From positions 1,610,001-1,674,000 of the forward strand of contig JACVTC010000019.1 in the NCBI GenBank assembly GCA_016946835.1: a stretch of DNA of 64,000 bases, written 5' to 3'. The stretch comes from Neocallimastix lanati (nom. inval.) (lineage: Eukaryota > Neocallimastigomycota > Neocallimastigomycetes > Neocallimastigales > Neocallimastigaceae). The notes under the pieces are model-generated. The model was not told the DNA's origin. It made no database searches and saw only the letters and a list, made by a program, of their open reading frames with translations. Positions 42,982 to 57,770 of the stretch are shown in pieces (positions within the stretch are counted from its first letter, which is position 1; each line of letters starts with the position of its first letter). The position numbers and the translations under genes are program-made.

Positions 42982-44586
42982 GAAATGTGTTTATTATTTA
43001 AATATATATCGATAACCAGTATTTTTTTAAATTTTATTAAATTTTATTTTTATTATATCTTTTATAATAATTTAATAACAAAAAAAATTTCATTTTATTA
43101 ACCTTTATTTTAAATAACTTATAAAATAATAAGCAAAAAAAATATCTCCTATATTTATATCAATATCTTATAAAAAAATTCTAATTCATAAATTTTCAAA
43201 TTTTTAACAAATGATTCAAAAAATATATTATTTTTAAGATAATTATTTCAATATTTATTTTAATTTTAAATAGCATATTTTTATAAAGTATTTTTGACAT
43301 TATTAAAAGTTACTGGTTTAAATATACTATTTAAATATGAAACTTTTTTTATTAATAACATTATTATTAATTTTATTTCTTAAATATTAATACTGTATAA
43401 ATATTTTTTATATTATTTTTTATTAAATTAATAATAAATATTTAATTTAATTGCTGTATTTTGATAAAACCCTTCATCTCATTGGACAAAATATTAAATT
43501 AAAATTTTAAGTTTAAAATTTATGAAAATTCTCTTTAGAATAAAAATATATATAATATAAAATAAAAGAAAAATTTCAAAATATTAATAATAATAACTAT
43601 AATAATAGTTAATTTAAAAATTAAAATTGTTACATAAATAACATAAATATCTAAAATACCAATTTCATCTTTTAATTTGAAATCTAAATTTTAAATTTAT
43701 TTTTTTTTTTTTATAAATTAATATAAATAATATATAATTTCTAAAATAATAAACTTTAAATGAATATGTTCTAAATTTTAAAATAAAAAAGGTAATTCAA
43801 AATAATACAAAAGTATATATAAAAAATTATATTAAAAATGATAAACTTATAGTTAGGATATTTTACATGTACCTTGCTAAATTGATAATAATAATAATAA
43901 TATAAAAAGGCACATATTTAAAATATAAGTAATTAAATTCTTTTACCAAAATAAGCTATTCCTATTGTTATTTTTTATTATTTTTATAATTATTTTATTC
44001 ACAATTAAATATAATTATTAATTAAAATATCAGTATTAAATAGATATTTCAATAAACGTAACTTCATGATAAGGATAATAAGAATATAAACATTTAACTA
44101 TAAGTAATTATTTTGCAGAAAAATATTTATTCTTATTTATATATATTATTTCTATTATATATTAATATATATATATATATAGACAGATATAATTTATATT
44201 AAATATATTAAACTTAGATATTTTGAGATAAAAGTAAAAAAAAAAATTATAAAAAAAATTAAAAAAAAAAAGAAATATTTTTAAACATTTAAATATATGT
44301 ATATTTAAGCAATTTTAAATCAAGTAAATAAATATATTACATAAAATCTATTGAATCATTTATTACATATTTCTTTTTTCATAAATAAGAAAAAATGCCT
44401 TCTAATTGAATTATTATAGTTATTATTAATATATAAATGTTTTAGTTTGTTTGTTTTTTAATTATTTAAATATGTATTTTTTTTTTTTTTTTTTATTTAA
44501 TAATATATATTTAATTATATTCAAAATATAACTATATTAATATTTATTTATTTTTAAAAAACCCAAAACAGTATACGAAAAGCAAA
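41286..44586. other. AT-rich spacer, no gene seen
   Basis: Homopolymer-rich sequence, with A runs near 41742-41757 and 42945-42980. It includes the 5' flank of the nine-exon gene, where no promoter element stands out. Confidence 0.6.
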
Positions 44587-46360
44587 ATGATGACAAGAAT
44601 TTCTAACCATAATGAAAGTAATGAAAGTACACATAATAATAATATTGCCAACGTAAGAAAACATAGGTCTTTAATTAATGTAAAAATCATTTACCTAACA
44701 ACATATTATATATTCTTTCGATATAAACTAATTAGTGTTTAATATAATGAATAAATAAAAATATGTTATGCTTTTTAAAATCTTAAATATATGCAATTTT
44801 CAATTTATTCAATTAAATAATTATTCAATCTCTATATTTTAATTTTCTATATATATATATATATATATATTATACAATTTATTATCATTATATTATTATT
44901 GTTATTATTATTATTATTATTTATAATTATTATTTATAAATAATTATTATTTATATATATATTATTAGTTAAATTCACCTTTTCCTTCCTCAATTCCCAG
45001 AAGATCTAATTCAATTGATAGAAATAAACCATCAAAAAATATTATATCCTCTTTTGGTTCACCAACCTCTATGAAAAACGAAAAAAGAATCAAAAAAGAA
45101 AGAAGACATCGTTCGTTATCTTATTTATCGGAACCAATAGCAGGCTTAAAAACTAATAATAATTTTGAAAAACAATTAATGGATAATACAAGTAGTACTA
45201 CCTCTCTTTTTTATCAATTTGAAAAAGGTATGAATATTTCAAAATAATATTTAAAATTACATATAATTATATTTTTTTTAGCAAATAAACTATTATATAT
45301 GATTTAATTATATATTATAATAACTTAATTTGGAATAAATTATTATATAAGAAAGATATATTATAATTATTTAATTTTAAATAAAATATCATATATATAT
45401 ATTATATTATTCATATTAATTATAAACTTATATATATGAATAGAAAATAAGAAAAATGATTTAGAAGATATTAAAGGAAAGGGAACAAAGTCTAAATATT
45501 CAGCAGAGGCGGTCGACCTTCTTTTAATGGAAAATGAAAAAAAAGTTAAATCATTGAATGATGAAAGTGCAAACTATTTATTAAACAAATATACCAATAG
45601 TTTAGTAGGTTATCTTATTATTATTTAAAAACTTAATATATATACTTTCTTTGTAAAAATATTATTTATTTACATAGAAAAATAAAATAAAATAAATACT
45701 TTATGTTATTTATATATTATTTTATTTTATTTTTATATAATTTTTTATTTAAATATATATCCTAATTTCTATTTCTTCCTTTTTTTTTTTTTTTTTTTTA
45801 TTTTAATTAATATTCAATAAAATTACATGAATAATTCCAATTTATATATAGCTTAAAGAATCAATAGAGAAAAATTTAAGTGAAATAAAATCAACACCAA
45901 CAGCATTATCTTTATCTCCTTCCACATCACAATTATCTTCTGTAAATCTTGATTTTAACAAGACAAATGATAATTCTCAATCTTCAAAAAAAATATATCA
46001 ATTTATAACTGGAGATTCAAAAAGTCCTTCTTCAACCACAAAGTCAAATTCAATATCATTTAATTCAAATGATTCATCGAAAACAAAAAATTCATTGACA
46101 AACCATCATTCTATTTCACATTTAAAATATCCAATGTCTTACCAAAAGAAAAAGTCAATTCCGTCATCTGAATTTACTCAGAATTCCAAAGAATATGATG
46201 ATTTTGAAGGTATATCAATAATAATATTAGTATTATTTATTAACTAAAATACTTCTAATATAAAATTATTAATCATACTTATATTATCAAAATTTAATGA
46301 CTATATGTATATTATATATAATGAATATAAATTAAAAATCTAATAATTCATACCATCAAC

Positions 46361-46396
<36 letters not shown>

Positions 46397-47044
46397 TGAT
46401 GATTTATCATTTCGTATTAATAGTGACGATGATGATGAAATCAAAATCCAACAACAAAATGAAATGCTTAAAGAATTAGATGAAGATATAAAAATACTTG
46501 AATTATTACCACAATCAATAAAAATAAAAACTGTAAATAAAGAAAATGACATAAATAATATTCCAATTATAAATTCATCTCATCCATCTTCTATACCAAT
46601 TCTTTCTAATTCTAAACATTCAAATGAAAAATCTATTAATAATATATCATCTTCCTCAACTTTTTCTTCAGTTTATCCTAAATCAACATTCCTGCAAAAT
46701 ACTAAAAAATCAAATACTGAAGCCTTTAAAGAACCCTCTACTAAATCTTCTTCCTCTTTAATGTTTAATCCTTCAAAAGAGGATGCTTCTAATTCATCAA
46801 ATAAACCTACCACATTTAATGATATGGAATCAATTAATAAAAGGTAATTTTTTATTATTTATTTCATTTAAATTTTACATTAAAATATATTAAATTTTTT
46901 TTTTTTTTTGAATCAAAATAGTTATTGATTAAAAAATTATTATATAATATATATAATATATTTTATAAAGCAATAATAATAACAGTAATATATTTTATTA
47001 TTTAATATTAATATTAAATCAATTATTAATAACTTTTCTTTTTA

Positions 47045-47081
<37 letters not shown>

Positions 47082-48185
47082 GAGAAAATAGTATTGATGA
47101 TAAAACTATTTTGAATACATTTACTGTTGTTTTTGATAATATTAGTTCATTGACCACAAAAATTGATTTATTAACTGAAATTATGGATAAAAATGAGGTA
47201 AATATTTATCTTTTTTTTTTTTTTTTTAATAATAAAATTATTTTAAATTTTATAATTTATATATAGTAATTTATTTATTTTATATATTTATTTATTTATT
47301 TATTTATTCACTATATATATATATTTATTTTCTTTTTATATTATTCAAAGGAAAAACAACAACAACAATATAATTTAGATATGAATCAAATTAATTTCGA
47401 ATTATTTGAAATCAAACAAAAAGTAGGTCAATCTATGAAAAAACTTCAACAAGAAATTACTCCCATATTACAAGCTTTAAAAGAAAAAAATAAAAAAGAG
47501 AAAGATGAGAATAAAATTAAATTTGATGAAAAAAAAACGGTTCAACCCTCCTTATTAAGTGAAAAAGAAAAAGCTGAAATACTTCTAGAACAGGAGGCAA
47601 TAAAAACTAAAAATGAATATTTAGAACAAAATTTATCTATTATGAGATCAAAAATTAAAAATTTTTCCAAAGAAAATCAAATTTTGGTATATATTATTTT
47701 ATTTATTTTATATATACATTTTAAATTTAAATATATTTACCACAATATATTCTAATTATTATATAAATGTATAATAAATAGAAAAAAAATTTAGATACTA
47801 TATCAACTAGATTACCATATATATTCTTTTTCCATCTTATCACTTTTAGTCTCCTATTATTCTTAATAATTCATGGAATGTATGTTAAAAAAAAAAAATA
47901 ATAATTAATTAATTAATTAATTAATTAAATATATTTATTATAAATAAACTTTTAAAATAAAATATCATAAAGTATTTTTATATACTTATTTAAACATTAA
48001 TCTTTATATAAATTTTATATTACTAATATATATATATTAGGTCATCAGATAAAAAAGAAAATATATATGAGTTATCACTTCAAGGAAGAAACTATGTTCA
48101 GTTTCAATTTAAAAATATCTTAAAATTCTTCTATCGTATATGGTATCAAATCATATCAAATTTAAATAATCAATACTATTATTAA
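44587..48185 (+). CDS. Nine-exon gene: low-complexity coiled-coil protein with C-terminal membrane helix
   Basis: Exons read from splice sites and frame: 44587-44652, 44969-45227, 45444-45604, 45852-46209, 46396-46843, 47083-47197, 47351-47686, 47782-47879, 48041-48185. They join in phase to 661 aa without a stop. Donors are GTAAGA, GTATGA, GTAGGT, GTATAT, GTAATT, GTAAAT, GTATAT and GTATGT; all acceptors are AG. The protein is Ser/Asn/Lys-rich and probably disordered to about residue 430, with an acidic patch (DDDLSFRINSDDDD). Likely coiled coils follow (FTVVFDNISSLTTKIDLL; QKVGQSMKKLQQEITPIL; EKEKAEILLEQEAIKTKNEY). Near residue 592 a hydrophobic segment (LPYIFFFHLITFSLLLFLII) should span a membrane, followed by a tail of about 50 residues ending NNQYYY. 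No enzyme domain or known family is recognised. A membrane-anchored tether or cytoskeletal adaptor is possible. Confidence 0.75.
47880..48040 (+). other. Last intron of the nine-exon gene, with retention alternative
   Basis: Donor GTATGT (consensus-like) at 47880, TACTAAT branch-point-like word at 48021-48027, acceptor ATTAG at 48036-48040. If retained, the frame ends after HGMYVKKKK, making a classical tail-anchored protein with a basic tip. Confidence 0.7.
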
Positions 48186-48853
48186 TATTAATTATAACGA
48201 TTTAAAAAAAAAAAAGCAAAAAAAAGGAAAAAAAAAAAAAAAATTTTTATTCCATCCAAAGTACAAGATATATGGAATATAAAAGATAAAAATATCATCA
48301 TTTATTCAAACATCAATTTATTTTTATCATTTTTATATATATATTTTATATATACTTTATATATATATATATATCCTTTTTAGAACACATTTATCATCAA
48401 AAATTTACCTTTATTTATATTCAATTTATTTATTTTCATAAATTTATATTTAATTATTTATATTTAATATTTAATATTTAATATTTTTATTATTATAAAT
48501 TTTATATTTATATATATTTAATAAATATTTCATATTATTATTATCATAAATTTTTATTTATTTATATTTAATATTTCATATTATTATTTCATATATTTAT
48601 ATTTATTTATATTTAATATTTAGTATTATTATTATCATAAATTTTATATTTATTTATATTTAGTATTTAGTATTATTATCATAAATATATATTTTTTTAT
48701 ATTTCATATTTATATTTATATATTTATATATTAATATTAAAATTAATATAATATTATTTAACTAATAAATAAAAAAATAAAAAAAATAAAAAATGAAATA
48801 AAATTATATTCAATATAAATACATTATTTTTATGTAAATTAAAATTATATCTA

Positions 48854-48900
<47 letters not shown>

Positions 48901-50258
48901 TATAAATTAATAAATAATTATTCATTAATCAAATTTTTTTTAAGAGATATCAAAAACAATAGTAATCTTTTCTTTTATTTAAAAAAAATGCATATATATA
49001 GATGCATAAATATAGATATAAATATATATATATTTTATAATTATTTAAAGGTTTCTTAATATTAATTATAATTATTAATTATATTTCTTTGATTTTTTTT
49101 TTATTTATAAAATTTTCAAAATTATTATCTTAACAGTGAATTTTTATAAAAATGGTTATGAAAATGCAAAAATAATAATGATAACTATCCTATATAAAAT
49201 AATTAATAATACTTAAATTAGAAGTTATTCATTAATAAATCAAAAAATAATCTAATCTTTTAAAAAATTGCTTAAAATTTTCTTTATTTAAACTTAATCC
49301 TCTACACCAATTAATTGAAATTATTTTTTGTATAATTAAAATTTTCTTTTAAAAATTGTTATTAAATATTAATATATTTTTTTTTAATTAAAATTTAAAT
49401 TTAATTAAAATATTTTATTAAAAAAATTCATATAAATTTTTTTTCTTTATTTTTGAAAAAATTATTTTAATTAATAATTTCTTTAATATTTTTTTTTTTT
49501 AAAAAAAAAAGAATAATGTAGTTTTAAAAAAAGTTAATGAATTTACGAGATAAATAATGAAGATAATTTGAAAAATCTTAAATTTAATAAAAAGTATGAT
49601 TTAATAATTTTTATTACAACTGTTAATAATAAACATTTAACAAGCAAAATTATTTCTATTTATTATTTTAATATTAATAATAAATTATTTTTATAATAAA
49701 ATTTTTTTTTCTAAAAAAAAAAAGAGAAAGAAATAATAAACTATATTAATTATTATAATATCGTAAGAATATTAAATTATTATTCTTTACTATTAAGATT
49801 ACTAATTATTTTTTTTTTTGTTCTTAAAGAATTAATTTATTATGTATATTTTATATTTAAAAATTATCATATTAATAACATATTATTTTTATGAAAATGA
49901 ATATTATTTTATAAAAGTACTATTTTTTATTTTAAATAATATACGGAAATTAAATTAAATTTTGTAATATATACAAAACATAATAGATCGAGCTAACTTT
50001 AAAAAGTAAATTTTTTAACACAATTTAACAATAATAATTTAGTAATAATTAAAACAATCAAACTAAAAGTAATTAAAATTAATAAAAAAATAAGTAAAAA
50101 TATAAAAGAAATATAAAATATAAAAAAAAAATAATAATTGAATAAGAAATAAATAATAAATAATATATTAAAAAGTAAAAAAAAAAAAAAAAAAAATTAA
50201 AAAAAAAATAAAAGTAATAATAAAAATACAATAATAAAAAATAATAATTAAGAAATTA

Positions 50259-50306
<48 letters not shown>

Positions 50307-50743
50307 ATAGTAAACAAACAAACAAAAAAATTTTATAAAAATTGAAATATATTGGTTATATGGATTATTATTTAGTTAATTATTATCTATTTTATTTTAA
50401 ATTTTACATATTTAAACCATACCTATTTTATTTTAATTCTACATATTTATAAAATACCAACATATAATTATAAAATATAATTATAATAATAAACATTTTT
50501 TATTATCAAAATATTCTTTATTGAAATAAAGTAAATAAAATATAAAATTAATAAATGAATAAATAAATAATAATTAATAAATGAAAATAAATTAAATAGA
50601 TAAATTTAAAAATTCAATGGTAGTTAAAGGTTACACAATACTGATTTATAAAAAAAAATCAAGCCAACCAAATTTCAATACAAAAATTTATCCATTGATT
50701 TCTAATTTTTTCTTTTATTCAAAAAATAGAAATCTTTCAATTG

Positions 50744-50782
<39 letters not shown>

Positions 50783-53700
50783 AATGTAAATATATAAAAA
50801 ATCATTATCATATGATAGTGTATTTATTATTTATATTTCCTTTTAATATGTATAAACTATTGCTTAGCTAAAATTTTATGAGTATATTCTAAAAATCAAT
50901 ATAAATTTGGTGATATTTTTTATAATAAAACTTTTAATTATTTATAGTTTTAGAATTGAAAATATACAACTACTACTAATAATAATATTAAGTTATAATT
51001 AAAAAAAAAGACAAAAAAATAATATTAACAATTATATTAAAAAAAAGATTGATAATAAATAAAAATAATAAAAAAAAAGATAAATAAATATAAATATAAT
51101 TTTGTTAAAATATATACAATATGTAATTAAACAAAGTGTTTTATTATAATGTATTAACTTATCAATTTATAAAAATTTTTTTATTTCATTATTTCAGTTA
51201 ATATATTATATAACAAAAAGATAATATAATTACTATTAAACTATTTAAAATACTATATATTTTAATAATTAGAGATGTATTATATTACTTTATAAAATTC
51301 AACGATAATTTCACGTATTAGTATTGTATTTATTTCCAACATCATTGTATGAATACTTTATCTATTTTCACTTGTAGTGGTACTTTTAAAAAAAACAAAC
51401 AAACAAACAAAAAAAAGAAAATTTTTATATTGAGTAAGAAAATTATATGTCTATTATATAAATCCTAAATATTAATATTATCAATTCTTTTTTAATTTAT
51501 AATTTTATATACTTAGAAACTTTTTAATTGAAATTAAAAAAAAAAAAAAATAAATATTCTACTATTCAATATATTAAATATGTATTCTTTTAGTATTAAA
51601 TATATAATTTTTCTGCTGAAAAAACTATTTAATATTTTTTTTTTTTTTTATAAAATTTTATGATACTTTTTATGGATTATCTTTTAATGTTTTCCCTTTT
51701 AAATCATATAATATTTATTATATTGTAAAATTAATATATTAATTAATATATACTTTTATATTTTATTTACTTCAATTCATTACTACTCTTTTAATATTTA
51801 ATATTTTTCAAATGAAAGAATAGAAAAATATAAAAGATATAAAAATAATATTTTTCAATTTAGAGGATTAATTTTTTTAATATATATATTTTTTATATCT
51901 TCATATATTTTAAAAAGTATATATTAATATATTTTTTAAAATTTATATATTATAAAAAATAAATTGATAATATATAATATTTATAATTTAAAATATATTA
52001 ACAATATAAAACTAATATACTGTTTTATAATTTATTTTTTTATATATGTTTTTGTTTATTGTTTATCATTACTCTTTATGAAAAATAGTAATGATAATCA
52101 AATATTCTTTGGAAAATTGAAGAAAAAAATGTACATTTTTTTAAATTGTATACATTTTAATAAAAGAATTAATAGAAGTCATTAGAAAAAAATTTAAAAA
52201 AATTCAAATATAATAATATATATAATATATATTGATTTATATCAATTTTTTTTATATTTATCCTCTTTATATTTTTTTCTGTTTTTATATATATATAATA
52301 TATTATTATATATATTATAATAAATTATAAATATATTACTTCTTTTTTATATTCAAATTATTTTAAAAAAGGAGAAAAAAAAACATAAATAAAAGTTTAA
52401 ATATTTAATAAAAAAATATAAACAAATAAATAAATAAACAAAGGAATTAATAAATATTATTTATTAATAGTTAAAAGTGTATTAATTAATGAATAATGAA
52501 TAATAAATAATAAATAATATTGATTTAATTTATAATATATATATATATAATTATATTTTATAAAATATATATATTAAATTTTATTTCTAACATATATAAT
52601 AAATAATACTAAATTAATATATTTTATTTATAATTATTGTTTTTATAATTATTATTATTATTTTTTTTTTTGATATAAGTTTGTCCATAAATTATTTTAA
52701 AAATAAAGGACATAATTTAATGTATTTTATATATTTTGGAAATAAAAAAAATAATATAATAATGAAAATAAATAATTATAATAAACAAAAACAAAGGACA
52801 TATAATAATATATTTTTGGAAATAATAAAAAATAATAACAATAATAATGAAAAATAAGTTAATAATAATAATTAAAAAGTATAAATGATAAAATAAATAA
52901 TAGATAATAAATAATAATGGATAATAATACAAATTAATATATATTAAATAATAAAGTAGTGACCTTTTTATATATATATCACTTTTTTTTTTATTATTAT
53001 AAGATGTTTTTTTAATTGTTTATTTAAACTAAAGGACCAAATTATTTGAAATTTAGTTATTAATAATTAAAAATTTCGAATTATTAAAAACAATGTTTTT
53101 ATTTATTTATTTATTTTAATATATAGTAATTAAATATATCATTTTTTAATATATACATATTAATCATTGTTTTAATTCTACTAACAGAAATAAAATGAAA
53201 ATAGTATTAACAGAAATCCTTTTTTTTTTAATCTTCTATTTATTATTATTTTCTTCTTCTTCTTTAGAAAAAAAAAAAAACTATTTATTATTATTTCTAT
53301 CTCTATTTCTATTACTACTAATTTTTTTATTTTTATTTTATTTATTTACTTATTTTTATTTTTTTTTACTATTGTTATTTTATTATTGTTTTAAAATAGT
53401 CATTTATTTTTATTTTTTTCTTTTTTGAGTTTTTGTTCAAAAAAAAAAAAAAAAAAAAGATTGAAAAAAGATATTTTATATTTATATATATTTATTAATT
53501 CATTTATTTATTTCTTTAAGATAATTAATATTGATAATAAATCTTTATTTTATTTTTTTAAATGAATTATCTAATAACGATAAAACTTTAAAAGAGTAAT
53601 AAATAGAATGTGTAACAAAGAAAAAAAAGACATATATAAATAATTTATTTTTCTATTTTTGAAATTTTTTAGTGTGACAACTATAATCTATATAATAATT

Positions 53701-54964
53701 ATAATGAAATATTTAAATTTTTTTTTATTATCCAGAATTTCATGTATTTCATTAAATATAAAAATAAATATTATTAAACAATTGATTTTTATTTTTATGT
53801 GTCTATTTATTCTTTTCAAAAATTCAAACTAGAGTTGTTGAAAATTTTGGTTTTATTTACCTATAATTAAATATAATTTAAATATTAAATTTAATAATAA
53901 ATAATAAAACATAATCAATTATAATAAATAATTTTATTGTATTTGAATAAACCAAATTAGTTCTGATATATTCCATTATATAGAATGAAATAAAAATATA
54001 TATATATTTTATTTTTAATTAAAATGTTATTTATTATTAATTAACTATAATATATATAAGAAATAATGTTTTAATAAAAATATATTGTATAGAACTTTTT
54101 TTTTTTAATAAGATTGGGATGAACCATAGAAAAGATTAGTAATATTTTAGAACAAATAATAGAAATAAATATTTATAATATATATTATAATATATTATAA
54201 TATATATATATATACAAGTATATAAGAATATTTTAGATTATGTTTTTTCTAAATATGAATTACAATTTATAATATATACATATTATAATATATTAAAATA
54301 TATTATTATATATATTTAATTTAATTTTTAAATTCTTTGTTTAATTATATAATTTTTCAGAAGTAGCTTATTTGATTAAGGATTTTTTTCCCCAATATAT
54401 TATAATATAATAAATTATATATTATTTAATATAGATATTAGTTAAAAAAATTTATATATTTAATATTTATTTAATAGGTATTTAATTTGTTTATTGATAT
54501 ATATTAATTTATTTATTTTATCTTTATTTATTTATATATTTATATTATAATATTAATTATTAAAATTAAATATTAACAAAAATAAATGAATGATCAAATA
54601 TAGATTTTTTTTTTTTTTTTCCATTTTATTCTATTTTTAATTCATTTAATAAAATCATATTAAATTTTTTGAAAATTTAATATTGAAAATTTTGATATTT
54701 AAGGCTGAAATTTGTCTATAATTTTTTTTATCATCATTTTAATATTATATTTTCAGTACTATTTAATAATTAAATTTCAAAAGCGTTTTTATTTAAAAAA
54801 AGAAGAATTTTATTTTTCTTTTTAAATATAAATTATTAAGTTTGAAAAAAGATTAATATATACCATTAATAAATAAATACCTTATTTATTATTTAAATTA
54901 TTTATTATTGTTGTAGATTATTTACGTTTTATAATTATTTTATAATAAAGAGTAATAAACAAAA
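48186..54964. other. Long AT-rich spacer, no gene seen
   Basis: About 6.8 kb of simple AT-rich sequence: ATTTA-type repeats at 48420-48720, TA tracts, AAATA repeats at about 50262-50305, a T run at about 50742-50772, an A run at 53441-53458. Hydrophobic frames at 52717-52932 and 53195-53428 reflect T/A-rich composition, with no support as genes. The HSP90 promoter must lie at the right end; no clear heat-shock element was found. Confidence 0.6.
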
Positions 54965-57055
54965 ATGGCTGAAACAGAAACATTTGCCTTCCAAGCTGAA
55001 ATCTCTCAATTAATGAGTTTGATTATTAACACTTTCTACTCTAACAAGGAAATTTTCTTAAGAGAACTTATTTCTAATGCTTCTGATGCTTTAGATAAGA
55101 TTAGATACCAATCTCTTACTGATGCTTCTCAACTTGATACTGAAAAGGAACTTTTCATTCGTATCACTCCAGATAAGGAAAACAAGATCCTTGAAATTAG
55201 AGATTCCGGTATTGGTATGACTAAGGCCGATCTTGTTAACAATCTTGGTACTATTGCTAAGTCTGGTACTAAGGCTTTCATGGAAGCCCTTCAATCTGGT
55301 GCTGATATTTCTATGATTGGTCAATTTGGTGTCGGTTTCTACTCTGCTTACTTAGTTGCTGATAAGGTTCAAGTTATCACTAAGCACAATGATGATGAAC
55401 AATACATTTGGGAATCCGCTGCTGGTGGTAGTTTCACTATTACTCGTGATACTGTTAATGAACAAATTGGTCGTGGTTCTATCATTAGACTTTTCATGAA
55501 GGAAGATCAACTTGAATATCTTGAAGAAAAACGTATCAAGGAAATCGTTAAAAAGCATTCTGAATTCATTGGTTACCCAATTCAATTAGTTGTTGAAAAG
55601 GAAGTTGAAAAGGAAGTTGAAGATGAAGAAGAAGAAGCTAAAGAAGAAGATGGTCCAAAGATTGAAGAAATTGATGAAGAAAAGGAAAAGGAAGAAAAGA
55701 AGAAGAAGACCATTAAGGAAATTAAGAAGGAAACTGAAGAATTAAACAAGACCAAGCCACTCTGGACTAGAAACCCAGATGACATTACTCCAGAAGAATA
55801 TGGTGCTTTCTATAAGAGCATTACAAACGATTGGGAAGACCATCTTGCTGTTAAACATTTCTCTGTTGAAGGTCAATTAGAATTCCGTGCCTTATTATTT
55901 GTTCCAAGACGTGCTCCATTTGATATGTTCGAACAAAAGAAGAAGAGAAACAACATTAAGCTTTACGTCCGTCGTGTCTTCATTATGGATGACTGTGAAG
56001 AATTAATTCCAGAATGGCTTAACTTTGTTAAGGGTGTTGTCGATTCTGAAGATCTTCCACTTAATATTTCTCGTGAAATGTTACAACAAAACAAGATCTT
56101 AAAGGTTATTCGTAAGAACCTTGTAAAGAAATGTATTGAATTATTCAATGAAATTTATGAAGATGCTGAAAACAAGAAGAAGTTCTACGAAGCCTTCTCC
56201 AAAAACATTAAGTTAGGTATTCATGAAGACAGTACCAACCGTGCTAAGTTATCTGAATTCCTTATGTTCTACTCTACTAAGTCTGGTGAAGAAATGACTT
56301 CCCTTAAGGATTACGTAACTCGTATGCCAGAAAAGCAAAAGAATATTTACTACGTTACTGGTGAATCTAAGGCTGCTGTTGAAAATTCACCATTCCTTGA
56401 AGCTCTTAAGAAGAAGGGATTCGAAGTTTTATTCCTTGTTGATCCAATTGATGAATACATGGTTCAACAACTTAAGGAATACGATGGTCATACTCTCCAA
56501 AGTGTTACTAAGGAAGGTCTTGAATTAGAAGAAGATGAAGAAGAAAAGAAGAAGCGTGAAGAAGAAAAGGCTCAATTTGAAGAATTATGTAAAACTATTA
56601 AGGAAATTCTTGGTGACAAGGTTGAAAAGGTTGTTCTTTCTAACCGTATTGTAAACTCACCATGTGTCTTAGTTACTGGTCAATATGGTTGGTCTGCTAA
56701 TATGGAACGTATCATGAGAGCTCAAGCTTTACGTGATTCTGCTATGTCTGCTTACATGGCCTCTAAGAAGACTATGGAAATTAACCCAGAACACTCTATC
56801 ATTAAGTCCTTAAAGGCTAAGGATAAGAATGACAAGACCTTAAAGGATTTAGTCTTCTTATTATACGAAACTGCCTTATTATCTTCTGGTTTCACTCTTG
56901 AAGATCCATCTAACTTTGCCTCTCGTATTCACCGTATGATTAAGTTAGGTTTAAGTATTGATGAAGATGATGAAGCTGAAATGGAAACCGATGCTCAAGA
57001 TGATATGCCAGAATTAGAAGAAGTTGGTGAATCTAAGATGGAAGAAGTTGATTAA
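54965..57055 (+). CDS. HSP90: Cytosolic heat shock protein HSP90
   Basis: An intact, intronless frame of 696 aa. HSP90 is an ATP-driven dimeric chaperone that matures kinases, receptors and other clients. The N-terminal GHKL ATPase has the catalytic Glu34 in [15 protein letters not shown], the ATP-binding Asp80 in RDSGIGMT, and the lid/glycine loop [16 protein letters not shown] charged Glu/Lys linker spans about 210-262. The middle domain contains [14 protein letters not shown] with the Arg that contacts ATP. The C-terminus ends in MEEVD, the docking site for TPR co-chaperones, which places it in the cytosol rather than ER (KDEL) or mitochondria. The start ATG follows AATAAACAAAA. Codons are of the highly expressed type (AAG, TTC, AAC). 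The length fits lower eukaryotic family members. Confidence 0.98.
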   Translation: MAETETFAFQAEISQLMSLIINTFYSNKEIFLRELISNASDALDKIRYQSLTDASQLDTEKELFIRITPDKENKILEIRDSGIGMTKADLVNNLGTIAKSGTKAFMEALQSGADISMIGQFGVGFYSAYLVADKVQVITKHNDDEQYIWESAAGGSFTITRDTVNEQIGRGSIIRLFMKEDQLEYLEEKRIKEIVKKHSEFIGYPIQLVVEKEVEKEVEDEEEEAKEEDGPKIEEIDEEKEKEEKKKKTIKEIKKETEELNKTKPLWTRNPDDITPEEYGAFYKSITNDWEDHLAVKHFSVEGQLEFRALLFVPRRAPFDMFEQKKKRNNIKLYVRRVFIMDDCEELIPEWLNFVKGVVDSEDLPLNISREMLQQNKILKVIRKNLVKKCIELFNEIYEDAENKKKFYEAFSKNIKLGIHEDSTNRAKLSEFLMFYSTKSGEEMTSLKDYVTRMPEKQKNIYYVTGESKAAVENSPFLEALKKKGFEVLFLVDPIDEYMVQQLKEYDGHTLQSVTKEGLELEEDEEEKKKREEEKAQFEELCKTIKEILGDKVEKVVLSNRIVNSPCVLVTGQYGWSANMERIMRAQALRDSAMSAYMASKKTMEINPEHSIIKSLKAKDKNDKTLKDLVFLLYETALLSSGFTLEDPSNFASRIHRMIKLGLSIDEDDEAEMETDAQDDMPELEEVGESKMEEVD

Positions 57056-57584
57056 GCGAGATAATTTTTTTTTTATTTCATTATACATTCAGTTAAATAA
57101 ATAACTAAAATACAATATAAATTAATAAGTCAATAAATTTTTATTTTCAACTAAATACGAAATATAACCATTAGAAAAAAGAAAAGAAAAAATATTTATT
57201 TTTCTTCATAAAATCGTCATATTTATAGAAAGGAAATAATTTAAAAGTTTATTATTAATATATATAATTAAAAATATATAATTTAATAATTTTTTTTTAA
57301 ATTTATTTTCATTTAATCTGATTCAAATAATTATAATAAAATAATAATTTTGAAGTTAGATATCTATCATATTTATTTAATAAGTGATGCAAATATTTTA
57401 TAAAAAACTATAAAAAAAGCAATTAATATTTTTTAATCTAATATTTAATGTAAATAAGTTAAAAAAAATTTTTAAAATAAAATTTAAAAAAAGATTTAAT
57501 AAATAAATAAATAATAATAAAAAAAATAATTTATAAACTTAAAAATAAAAATTATTATTAATATTTTGTGTGTTTAAGATATAT
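57056..57584. other. HSP90 3' flank
   Basis: AT-rich; no gene seen. Confidence 0.5.
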
Positions 57585-57770
57585 ATTTATTATTTATTAT
57601 TTATTATTTATTATTTATTATTTATTATTTATTATTTATTATTTATTATTTATTATTTATTATTTATTATTTATTATTTATTATTTATTATTTATTATTT
57701 ATTATTTATTATTTATTATTTATTATTTATTATTTATTATCTATTATCTATTATTTATTATTTATTATTT

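Noticed and set aside
53195-53428. 77-aa frame starting MKIVLTEILFFLIF, resembling a signal peptide
   Set aside because: The whole frame is T/A simple sequence (Leu/Phe/Tyr only); nothing downstream or by splicing supports a gene.
54350-54964. Heat-shock elements upstream of HSP90
   Set aside because: GAA and TTC words occur (for example TTCAGAA near 54356), but not with the required two-base spacing in three alternating units.
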